From Floccularia luteovirens (taxonomy: Eukaryota; Basidiomycota; Agaricomycetes; Agaricales; Squamanitaceae), in NCBI GenBank assembly GCA_009739215.1, contig VSJF01000021.1, positions 1 through 18,288 on the forward strand: 18,288 nt of DNA, given 5' to 3'. Shown here one piece after another: positions 1 to 9,559 of the stretch; the stretch's first letter is position 1; every line of letters starts with the position of its first letter. The position numbers and the translations under genes are program-made. The notes below the pieces were generated by a model. It did no database searches. It saw nothing but the letters and a program-made list of their open reading frames with translations, and was not told where the DNA came from.

Positions 1-23
1 AAGCGTTGGATTGTTCACCCATG

Positions 24-80
<57 letters not shown>

Positions 81-190
81 ATGACTAATGTTGTTCCAAC
101 AGCATTCCTGCGTAGTACGAGAGGAACCTTAGGTACGGACCGATGGTTTAATACTTGTTCGAGCGAACAGTGGTATGACGCTACGTCCGT

Positions 191-221
<31 letters not shown>

Positions 222-525
222 TCCGAGCTGGATAAGAACAATAGTAACGGGGTCACCGTGTCGCTGGGCAAATACCACTTGATAGTCTTTCACTTATGTG
301 TTTGACGAATTGTTTTTATGCCTAATTGCCTTGCAACATAGCGAGATTAGGAGGCGAAAGCACCTGATCGACGAGCTAGTTGTACTTGGCTAAACATTAG
401 GTTTTGGCGATGCTGGTACCCGAAATCAATTGCAAACGACTTTGGTAACAGGCAGAGTGCTGTAAGTGGTAGAGCAGCTGCCATACTGCGATCCTCTGAA
501 ACTCATCTCTCGCTTGCCGATTTGT
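1..525 (+). rRNA. 28S rRNA, 3' terminal part (partial)
   Basis: This is the 3' end of a large-subunit rRNA gene whose 5' part lies upstream of the window. The block GGGAACGTGAGCTGGGTTTA followed by CCGTCGTGAGACAGGTTAG, then TAGTACGAGAGGAACC near 112-127, is the universal 3' domain including the sarcin-ricin loop (AGTACGAGAGGAACC), which binds elongation factors. The block around 186-240 (GCCTGAACGCCTCTAAGGTC) is also near-universal. The gene end is set by TGCGATCCTCTGAAACTCATC at 487-507 and the usual TTTGT-like terminus, so the 3' end is good to about 5 bases. One small oddity is CACCCATGCAAGGGAACG at 16-33, where most animals have CACCCACTAATAGGGAACG. No break is visible, so the gene looks functional. 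Confidence 0.96.
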
Positions 526-566
526 TCGGTAGAACAAGAAAAAAGAATTTGGTTGGTTGGCAAGCG
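511..566 (+). promoter_or_regulatory. Nested stem at the 28S 3' end, possible 3' ETS processing structure
   Basis: CGCTTGCC (511-518) can pair with GGCAAGCG (559-566), and inside it TTGTTC (522-527) pairs perfectly with GAACAA (532-537) across a GGTA tetraloop. The inner hairpin sits on the expected mature 28S terminus. Stems at this place are known in other eukaryotes to guide 3' end cutting of pre-rRNA; that this one does so is inference. Sequence complementarity is directly visible, and the fold has not been computed. Confidence 0.45.
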
Positions 567-584
567 CGATTGTTCATGGATTTG
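549..584 (+). repeat. Direct repeat, copy 1, flanking the purine/AT array
   Basis: A block beginning TTGGTTGGTTGGCAAGCG and continuing GATTGTTCATGGATTT is found again at 1471-1507 with a few substitutions (GATTGTTCGTGGATTTT). The two copies bracket the low-complexity array. Confidence 0.85.
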
Positions 585-616
585 TGAGCTGTGTGAAGAA
601 AAGAAGTGAAATAGAT

Positions 617-621
617 GTATG

Positions 622-674
<53 letters not shown>

Positions 675-1417
675 AAAGTAAAGGAAGGAAGGAAGGAAGG
701 AAGAAAGAAAGAAAGAAGGAAGGAAATCAGGAAGACATAAAGAAAGAAAGAAATATATAAATATATATATATATAAATAAAAGAAAAGAAAAAAAGGAAG
801 GAAGGAAGGAAAGAAAGAAAGAAAGAAGGAAGGAAGACATAGAGAAAGAAATATATAAATATATATATATATAAAAGAAAAGAAAAAAAAGGAAGGAAGG
901 AAAGAAAGAAAGAAAGAAGGAAGGAAGACATAGAGAAAGAAATATATAGATATATATATACATATATATATAAAAGAGGAAGGAAGGAAGAAAAGAAAGA
1001 AAGAAAGAAGGAAGGAAATCAGGAAGACATAAAGAAAGAAAGAAATATATAGATATATAAATATATATATATATAAATAAAAGAAAAGAAAAAAAGGAAG
1101 GAAGGAAGGAAAGAAAGAAAGAAGGAAGGAAGACATAGAGAAAGAAATATATAAATATATATATATATAAAAGAAAAGAAAAAAAAGGAAGGAAGGAAAG
1201 AAAGAAAGAAAGAAGGAAGGAAGACATAGAGAAAGAAATATATAGATATATATATACATATATATATAAAAGAGGAAGGAAGGAAGGAAGAAAAGAAAGA
1301 AAGAAAGAAGGAAGGAAGGAAATCAGGAAGACATAAAGAAAGAAATATATAGATATATAAATATATATATATATGTATAAAAGAAAAGAAAAAAAAGGAA
1401 GGAAGGAAAGAAAGAAG
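617..1417. repeat. Low-complexity purine/(TA)n array with three-unit higher-order structure
   Basis: Each unit of roughly 90-108 bp is a (TA)n run, then AAAAGAAAAG, (GGAA)n, (GAAA)n and GGAAGGAAGACATA. The GAAGACATA landmark recurs near 731, 833, 924, 1023, 1130, 1220 and 1328. Units fall into three types. A is preceded by AATCAG and has AAATAAAAGAAAAG; B has ACATAGAG and a long ATAAATATA stretch; C has TATACATATATA and AAAAGAGGAAGG. They occur in the order (C)-A-B-C-A-B-C-A, so the real period is about 295-305 bp. Minus-strand open frames here translate to Y/I/F/S/L-rich low-complexity peptides and are not genes. Confidence 0.93.
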
Positions 1418-1470
1418 GTGGAGAAAGAAAATGAGATATGGATTAAGCACTTTTTAAGTAAACGCGTTGG

Positions 1471-1507
1471 TTGGTTGGTTGGCAAGCGTGATTGTTCGTG
1501 GATTTTG
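1471..1507 (+). repeat. Direct repeat, copy 2, flanking the purine/AT array
   Basis: Second copy of the block at 549-584, 922 bp downstream, with one extra TTGG. It again contains GGCAAGCG, which in copy 1 is complementary to the 28S terminus. Confidence 0.85.
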
Positions 1508-2284
1508 TGGGATGTCAAAAAAGAAGAGAGATGGATTATATGAATATAATTATATTTAAAATTGGATGAACAATATATGTGCAGATATATAAAAATACAG
1601 ATTTTTTATTTATATGTACATAAGGAAAGATAAGGAAAACTGATGATAAGATGATGTATGTGGGAACGAATTAATGAATGAGAAGAAGTCAAAGCAGATG
1701 CAGATGGGTGATGGTGAGAATTTCAAATAAAGGCGTTGAATGAAAGAAATATGCATTAGATGTTTCTCTTAAAATAACGAAGAAGTGATGAAGGAAAAAC
1801 AATGTTTTTCTGTGATGGTGGAAAACGACGAAGAAGTGTTAGAGAAAGTTTCAATTATAATTATAATATATAGCCAAACGCCTCTCAATCTGAATCAAGA
1901 AGTAGTCAGTGCCAATGAGAAACGAGTGCTTGATTGCACTTATGCAAATTCATCTTGGATGAGCTGGATTAGACAGACTTAGACAATCAATATGGTCACT
2001 GTTTACGTTCACGCAAGTCTGGGATCATTTGCAGAAGTTTTGAGGCCCGCGAATACTTCGAGATTGTGATTGTGCGGTGAGTTGGGAGTGATGTGCTGTG
2101 TTTAAAGAGATGTGAGAAAGAGAGTTTAGAGAGAGAGAGAGAGAGAGAGAAAGAAGAAAGATACGAGATGATATAGAGAGCACGCGAGAAAGGAAAATGT
2201 AGATAGAGGATAGTGCTAGATGAATAGATAGGTTGACAGATATATTGAGTGGATAAGAAGCTAGGAAACAAGCTTTTCTGTTAA
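1508..2284. other. Mostly unique spacer sequence, no gene seen
   Basis: AT-rich, purine-biased sequence with no long tandem repeat apart from a (GA)n tract at about 2127-2151. The open frames 1785-1982 (+) and 1996-2271 (-) show no recognisable domain and the latter is low complexity. I see no RNA gene. Confidence 0.7.
2127..2151. repeat. (GA)n microsatellite
   Basis: An uninterrupted run of about twelve GA dinucleotides inside otherwise unique spacer. Confidence 0.95.
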
Positions 2285-2637
2285 ACTTTTGTCACAGGAA
2301 GGAGAAGAGTCGCTTTTAAAAATAAAATGCGGCCGCCGACAATTACCGTAATCTGAAAAATATGAAATATTGTTACACTTTTGTCACAGGAAGGAGAAGA
2401 GTCGCTTTTAAAAATGCGACCGCCGACAATTACCGTAATCTGAAAAACATTCAATATTGTTACACTTTTGTCACAGGAAGGAGAAGAGTCGCTTTTAAAA
2501 ATGCGACCGCCGACAATTACCGTAATCTGAAAAATATTCAATATTGTTACACTTTTGTCACAGGAAGGAGAAGAGTCGCTTTTAAAAATGCGACCGCCGA
2601 CAATTACCGTAATCTGAAAAATATTCAATATTATAAC
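2285..2637. repeat. 87-bp tandem repeat, 4 copies
   Basis: Units start at 2285, 2377, 2464 and 2551 with ACTTTTGTCACAGGAAGGAG. Copy 1 is 92 bp because of an extra five bases after a poly-A stretch, and it has GCGGCCGCC where the others have GCGACCGCC. Copies 2-4 are almost identical. Because 87 is a multiple of three, both strands read open through the array, giving 29-residue peptide repeats. In an rDNA spacer this is best explained by arithmetic, not coding. Confidence 0.95.
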
Positions 2638-2644
2638 CATTAAT

Positions 2645-3328
2645 TTTCATATCTCGCGAAAATTTTCTCCACAACTTCGCAGTTTTATCAACGATCCACT
2701 TTCATATCTCGCGAACATTTTCTCCACAACTTCGCAGTTTTATCAACGATCCACTTTCATATCTCGCGAAAATTTTCTCAACAACTTCGCAGTTTTATCA
2801 ACGATCCACTTTCATATCTCGCGAACATTTTCTCCACAACTTCGCAGTTTTATCAACGATCCACTTTCATATCTCGCGAAAATTTTCTCCACAACTTCGC
2901 AGTTTTATCAACGATCCACTTTCATATCTCGCGAACATTTTCTCCACAACTTCGCAGTTTTATCAACGATCCACTTTCATATCTCGCGAAAATTTTCTCC
3001 ACAACTTCGCAGTTTTATCAACGATCCACTTTCATATCTCGCGAACATTTTCTCCACAACTTCGCAGTTTTATCAACGATCCACTTTCATATCTCGCGAA
3101 AATTTTCTCCACAACTTCGCAGTTTTATCAACGATCCACTTTCATATCTCGCGAACATTTTCTCCACAACTTCGCAGTTTTATCAACGATCCACTTTCAT
3201 ATCTCGCGAAAATTTTCTCCACAACTTCGCAGTTTTATCAACGATCCACTTTCATATCTCGCGAACATTTTCTCCACAACTTCGCAGTTTTATCAACGAT
3301 CCACTTTCATATCTCGCGAACATTTTCA
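2645..3328. repeat. 55-bp satellite, 12.4 copies, arranged as 110-bp dimers
   Basis: Units begin TTTCATATCTCGCGAA at 2645 and every 55 bp exactly to 3305, where a 24-bp partial unit runs into the next array. The base after CGCGAA alternates strictly: units 1,3,5,7,9,11 read CGCGAAAATTTT and units 2,4,6,8,10,12 read CGCGAACATTTT, so the unit of amplification is a 110-bp dimer repeated six times. The only other variant noticed is CTCAACAAC in unit 3. No spacing change occurs over 660 bp, pointing to very recent homogenisation. Confidence 0.97.
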
Positions 3329-6300
3329 TAAGGGCGCGGTACAAAATTCTGACTAATCAAATATAACTTGTAATTGATTATTTAGCATGGAATATGCCTT
3401 TAAAACATCCAACAAACAATTAAAGTGTTTAAATAGATGTTCACTTATTGGTGATTAAATACCGCGCTAAGGGAACAACGTGTGAATTTAATACGGCCGC
3501 TCTTAGCGAACGCGCGCTAAGGGCGCGGCACGAAATTTCATACAAAATTGTAACTAATCAAATATAACTTTTAATTGATTATTTAGCATGGAATACGCCT
3601 TTAAAACATCCAACAAACAATTAAAGTGTTTAAATAGATGTTCACTTATTGGTGCTTAAATACCGCGCTAAGGGAACAACATGTGAATTTAATACGGTCG
3701 CTCTTAGCGAACGCGCGCTAAGGGCGCGGTACGAAATTTCATACAAAATTGTAACTAATCAAATATAACTTTTAATTGATAATTTAGCACTGAATATGCC
3801 TTTAAAACATCCAACAAACAATTAAAGTGTTTAAATAGATGTTCACTTATTGGTGCTTAAATACCGCGCTAAGGGAACAACATGTGAATTTAATACGGCC
3901 GCTCTTAGCGAACGCGCGCTAAGGGCGCGGTACGAAATTTCATACAAAATTGTAACTAATCAAATATAACTTTTAATTGATTATTTAGCATGGAATACGC
4001 CTTTAAAACATCCAACAAACAATTAAAGTGTTTAAATAGATGTTCACTTATTGGTGCCTAAATACCGCGCTAAGGGAACAACATGTGAATTTAATACGGC
4101 CGCTCTTAGCGAACGCGCGCTAAGGGCGCGGTACGAAATTTCATACAAAATTGTAACTAATCAAATATAACTTTTAATTGATTATTTAGCATGGAATACG
4201 CCTTTAAAACATCCAACAAACAATTAAAGTGTTTAAATAGATGTTCACTTATTGGTGCTTAAATACCGCGCTAAGGGAACAACATGTGAATTTAATACGG
4301 CCGCTCTTAGCGAACGCGCGCTTAAGGGCGCGGTACGAAATTTCATACAAAATTGTAACTAATCAAATATAACTTTTAATTGATTATTTAGCATGGAATA
4401 CGCCTTTAAAACATCCAACAAACAATTAAAGTGTTTAAATAGATGTTCACTTATTGGTGCTTAAATACCGCGCTAAGGGAACAACATGTGAATTTAATAC
4501 GGCCGCTCTTAGCGAACGCGCGCTAAGGGCGCGGAACGAAATTTCATACAAAATTGTAACTAATCAAATATAACTTTTAATTGATTATTTAGCATGGAAT
4601 ATGCCTTTAAAACATCCAACAAACAATTAAAGTGTTTAAATAGATGTTCACTTATTGGTGCTTAAATACCGCGCTAAGGGAACAACAGTGTGAATTTAAT
4701 ACGGCCGCTCTTAGCGAACGCGCGCTAAGGGCGCGGCACGAAATTTCATACAAAATTGTAACTAATCAAATATAACTTTTAATTGATTATTTAGCATGGA
4801 ATACGCCTTTAAAACATCCAACAAACAATTAAAGTGTTTAAATAGATGTTCACTTATTGGTGCTTAAATACCGCGCTAAGGGAACAACATGTGAATTTAA
4901 TACGGTCCGCTCTTAGCGAACGCGCGCTAAGGGCGCGGTACGAAATTTCATACAAAATTGTAACTAATCAAATATAACTTTTAATTGATAATTTAGCACT
5001 GAATATGCCTTTAAAACATCCAACAAACAATTAAAGTGTTTAAATAGATGTTCACTTATTGGTGCTTAAATACCGCGCTAAGGGAACAACATGTGAATTT
5101 AATACGGCCGCTCTTAGCGAACGCGCGCTAAGGGCGCGGTACGAAATTTCATACAAAATTGTAACTAATCAAATATAACTTTTAATTGATTATTTAGCAT
5201 GGAATACTGCCTTTAAAACATCCAACAAACAATTAAAGTGTTTAAATAGATGTTCACTTATTGGTGCTTAAATACCGCGCTAAGGGAACAACATGTGAAT
5301 TTAATACGGCCGCTCTTAGCGAACGCGCGCTAAGGGCGCGGTACGAAATTTCATACAAAATTGTAACTAATCAAATATAACTTTTAATTGATTATTTAGC
5401 ATGGAATACGCCTTTAAAACATCCAACAAACAATTAAAGTGTTTAAATAGATGTTCACTTATTGGTGCTTAAATACCGCGCTAAGGGAACAACATGTGAA
5501 TTTAATACGGCCGCTCTTAGCGAACGCGCGCTAAGGGCGCGGAACGAAATTTCATACAAAATTGTAACTAATCAAATATAACTTTTAATTGATTATTTAG
5601 CATGGAATATGCCTTTAAAACATCCAACAAACAATTAAAGTGTTTAAATAGATGTTCACTTATTGGTGCTTAAATACCGCGCTAAGGGAACAACATGTGA
5701 ATTTAATACGGCCGCTCTTAGCGAACGCGCGCTAAGGGCGCGGCACGAAATTTCATACAAAATTGTAACTAATCAAATATAACTTTTAATTGATTATTTA
5801 GCATGGAATACGCCTTTAAAACATCCAACAAACAATTAAAGTGTTTAAATAGATGTTCACTTATTGGTGCTTAAATACCGCGCTAAGGGAACAACATGTG
5901 AATTTAATACGGTCCGCTCTTAGCGAACGCGCGCTAAGGGCGCGGTACGAAATTTCATACAAAATTGTAACTAATCAAATATAACTTTTAATTGATAATT
6001 TAGCACTGGAATATGCCTTTAAAACATCCAACAAACAATTAAAGTGTTTAAATAGATGTTCACTTATTGGTGCTTAAATACCGCGCTAAGGGAACAACAT
6101 GTGAATTTAATACGGCCGCTCTTAGCGAACGCGCGCTAAGGGCGCGGTACGAAATTTCATACAAAATTGTAACTAATCAAATATAACTTTTAATTGATTA
6201 TTTAGCATGGAATACGCCTTTAAAACATCCAACAAACAATTAAAGTGTTTAAATAGATGTTCACTTATTGGTGCCTTAAATACCGCGCTAAGGGAACAAC

Positions 6301-8339
6301 ATGTGAATTTAATACGGCCGCTCTTAGCGAACGCGCGCTAAGGGCGCGGTACGAAATTTCATACAAAATTGTAACTAATCAAATATAACTTTTAATTGAT
6401 TATTTAGCATGGAATACGCCTTTAAAACATCCAACAAACAATTAAAGTGTTTAAATAGATGTTCACTTATTGGTGCCTAAATACCGCGCTAAGGGAACAA
6501 CATGTGAATTTAATACGGTCGCTCTTAGCGAACGCGCGCTTAAGGGCGCGGTACGAAATTTCATACAAAATTGTAACTAATCAAATATAACTTTTAATTG
6601 ATTATTTAGCATGGAATACGCCTTTAAAACATCCAACAAACAATTAAAGTGTTTAAATAGATGTTCACTTATTGGTGCTTAAATACCGCGCTAAGGGAAC
6701 AACATGTGAATTTAATACGGCCGCTCTTAGCGAACGCGCGCTAAGGGCGCGGTAACGAAATTTCATACAAAATTGTAACTAATCAAATATAACTTTTAAT
6801 TGATTATTTAGCATGGAATATGCCTTTAAAACATCCAACAAACAATTAAAGTGTTTAAATAGATGTTCACTTATTGGTGCTTAAATACCGCGCTAAGGGA
6901 ACAACATGTGAATTTAATACGGCCGCTCTTAGCGAACGCGCGCTAAGGGCGCGGCACGAAATTTCATACAAAATTGTAACTAATCAAATATAACTTTTAA
7001 TTGATTATTTAGCATGGAATATGCCTTTAAAACATCCAACAAACAATTAAAGTGTTTAAATAGATGTTCACTTATTGGTGCTTAAATACCGCGCTAAGGG
7101 AACAACATGAGAATTTAATACGGCCGCTCTTAGCGAACGCGCGCTAAGGGCGCGGCACGAAATTTCATACAAAATTGTAACTAATCAAATATAACTTTTA
7201 ATTGATTATTTAGCATGGAATACGCCTTTAAAACATCCAACAAACAATTAAAGTGTTTAAATAGATGTTCACTTATTGGTGCTTAAATACCGCGCTAAGG
7301 GAACAACATGTGAATTTAATACGGCCGCTCTTAGCGAACGCGCGCTAAGGGCGCGGCACGAAATTTCATACAAAATTGTAACTAATCAAATATAACTTTT
7401 AATTGATTATTTAGCATGGAATATGCCTTTAAAACATCCAACAAACAATTAAAGTGTTTAAATAGATGTTCACTTATTGGTGCTTAAATACCGCGCTAAG
7501 GGAACAACATGAGAATTTAATACGGCCGCTCTTAGCGAACGCGCGCTAAGGGCGCGGCACGAAATTTCATACAAAATTGTAACTAATCAAATATAACTTT
7601 TAATTGATTATTTAGCATGGAATACGCCTTTAAAACATCCAACAAACAATTAAAGTGTTTAAATAGATGTTCACTTATTGGTGCTTAAATACCGCGCTAA
7701 GGGAACAACATGTGAATTTAATACGGCCGCTCTTAGCGAACGCGCGCTAAGGGCGCGGCACGAAATTTCATACAAAATTGTAACTAATCAAATATAACTT
7801 TTAATTGATTATTTAGCATGGAATACGCCTTTAAAACATCCAACAAACAATTAAAGTGTTTAAATAGATGTTCACTTATTGGTGCTTAAATACCGCGCTA
7901 AGGGAACAACATGTGAATTTAATACGGCCGCTCTTAGCGAACGCGCGCTAAGGGCGCGGTACGAAATTTCATACAAAATTGTAACTAATCAAATATAACT
8001 TTTAATTGATAATTTAGCATGGAATACGCATTTAAAACACCCAACAAACAATTAAAGTGTTTAAATAGATGTTCACTTATTGGTGATTAAATACCGCGCT
8101 AAGGGAACAACGTGTGAATTTAATATGGCCGCTCTTAGCGAACGCGCGCTAAGGGCGCGGTACGAAATTGCATACCAAATTGTAACTAATCAAATATAAC
8201 TTTTAATTGATTATTTAGCATGGAATACGCTTTTAAAACTCCCTACAAACAATTTAAGGGTTTAATAAGATGTTCACTTATTGGTGATTAAATACGGCGC
8301 TAAGGGACCACTATGCGTTTTTCGTATGTCGCTCTTAGG
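3329..8339. repeat. 201-bp tandem repeat array, about 25 copies
   Basis: Units begin TAAGGGCGCGG at 3329, 3518, 3719, 3920, 4121, 4323, 4524, 4726, 4928, 5129, 5331, 5532, 5733, 5935, 6137, 6339, 6541, 6742, 6944, 7145, 7346, 7547, 7748, 7949 and 8150. The first (189 bp) and last (degenerate) units are the edge copies, as expected if homogenisation acts on the interior. Most units differ by a handful of substitutions and one-base indels. Each unit contains the arms CGCTAAGGG and CTCTTAGCG. Shared variants mark larger blocks of 5-6 units. No open frame survives across units. Likely role: spacer enhancer, terminator or fork-barrier repeats (inference). Confidence 0.97.
4063..4132 (+). promoter_or_regulatory. 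Representative inverted-arm element of the 201-bp repeat
   Basis: CGCTAAGGG (4068-4076) pairs over 9 positions (one G-U) with CTCTTAGCG (4103-4111). The same right arm can alternatively pair over 7 positions with the next CGCTAAG (4118-4124) across a six-base loop. TACCGCG (4063-4069) and CGCGGTA (4126-4132) form an outer inverted repeat. The arrangement is repeated in each unit of the array. It could act as DNA (a cruciform or a paired protein site) or as RNA if the spacer is transcribed. The complementarity is seen; any function is inferred. Confidence 0.6.
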
Positions 8340-8356
8340 ATCTCGTCGGTTTCGTG

Positions 8357-9256
8357 TCTCGTTGAAATGCTCTCCCACACTATATGGGTGATGGTTCACA
8401 AAAATGTTGTGAAGGAAAAACAAATCGTAATTTCGTTTGTGGACACATATTATGGTGGAACGGATGTGTTTTTTTTATGATTAAAGTGATTTTGCTTATT
8501 TTTCCTAAGTTAATTGATGAATTGTGCGTAAGGGAAGTGCATGTGTGAATTGGATATCAGCGCTCTTACGTCATATTCGATCGCTGGAAGTCAAAAGATG
8601 AAAATGATTAGGAATGTTAATTTTGGTAGTAAAACAAATAATTATCTCTTATGACCAATACGGAGAGGGCGAAATCGTCGAAATGCAAAAAAAATGGATT
8701 TTGTACGGAGACACTCGGAGAGTCAAATATTGGGTATTTTATCGTGCGTAAGGGAACGATGTTCGAAAAATGTATGGTCTCTCTTAGTGAAAAAAAATAT
8801 TCATATCTCGATGAAATGCTCTCCCACACTATATGGGTGATGGTCCACAACAATGTTGTTAAGGAAAAACATAACGTAATTTTGTTTGTGGACACATGCT
8901 ATGGTGGAACGGATCTGTTTTTTATGGAAAAAGGTGATTTTGCTTATTTTTCTTAAGTTAATTGACGAACTGTGCGTAAGGGAAGTGCATGTGTGAATTT
9001 GATATTAGCGCTCTTACGTCATATTCGATCGCTGGAAGTCGAGAGATGAAAATTATTAGAAATGTAACTTTTTGTAATAAAACAAATAATTATCTCTTAT
9101 GACCAATACGGAAAGTGCGAAATCGTCGAAATGCAAAAAAATGAATTTTGTACGGAGACACTCGGAGAGTGAAATTTTGTGTATTTGATCGTGCGTAAGG
9201 GAACGATGTTCGAAAAATGTATGGTCGCTCTTAGTGAAAAAAATATTTCGACTCTC
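8357..9256. repeat. 449-bp tandem repeat, two copies
   Basis: The block starting TCTCG.TGAAATGCTCTCC at 8357 recurs at 8806; copies are about 85-90% alike by eye. Shared landmarks are CACACTATATGGGTGATGGT, TTTGTGGACACAT, TCATATTCGATCGCTGGAAG, CGAAATCGTCGAAATGCAAA and ACGGAGACACTCGGAGAGT. Each copy holds two of the TAAGGG...CTCTTA inverted-arm elements (8527-8570 and 8749-8786; 8975-9018 and 9196-9233), about 218-229 bp apart, so each copy is itself an ancient dimer related to the 201-bp family. A 101-codon frame in copy 1 (8651-8956) spans the junction between copies, resembles no protein I know, and is not treated as a gene. Confidence 0.93.
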
Positions 9257-9352
9257 CATGAAAAATGACGCTTCCCCTTATGAACAAGCGTCTACGAGGC
9301 AGTCTCCCTTATGGCACTATGTCTTAGGAGACTATTAGACACATGGTCTGCA

Positions 9353-9559
9353 CGGCAGTTTTCTAGTAGAGACTCTTTTATGCTAGTCTTTGAAAACTAT
9401 TAGACTTTAAACTCCAATTTTGAAGGCGTCTACTCGGCAGTTTTCTAGTAGAGACTCTTTTATGCTTGTCTTTGAAAACTATTAGACAATTTTGAAGGCG
9501 TCTACTCGGCAGTTTTCTAGTAGAGACTCATTTATGCTAGTCTTTGAAAACTATTAGAC
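9353..9559. repeat. Promoter-proximal 53-bp repeat, three copies
   Basis: The block CGGCAGTTTTCTAGTAGAGACTC...TCTTTGAAAACTATTAGAC occurs at 9353-9405, 9435-9487 and 9507-9559, separated by short linkers that share AATTTTGAAGGCGTCTACT. Diverged relatives precede it (9297-9340, GGCAGTCTCCCTTATG ... ACTATTAGAC) and follow it (9608-9636, AGTTTGGAAACTCTCTTATG). Short repeats directly upstream of the 18S transcription unit are commonly duplicated promoter or enhancer pieces; that role is inferred. Confidence 0.9.

Noticed and set aside
426..1518. Overlapping long minus-strand open frames (142-277 codons)
   Set aside because: They translate the purine/AT array into Y/I/F/S/L low-complexity peptide and run partly into 28S; no domain, no unique sequence.
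2281..2643. Repeat proteins on both strands of the 87-bp array
   Set aside because: Unit length divisible by three explains the openness; rDNA spacer context and no recognisable fold.
2645..3328. Centromeric or telomeric satellite
   Set aside because: It lies inside the rDNA unit between 28S and 18S and has no telomere-type short repeat.
3329..8339. CRISPR array
   Set aside because: The whole 201-bp unit is conserved; there are no short repeats with unique spacers, and the host is eukaryotic.
8651..8956. 101-codon open frame in the 449-bp repeat
   Set aside because: It crosses the junction of two tandem copies, overlaps the inverted-arm elements and matches no family I recognise.
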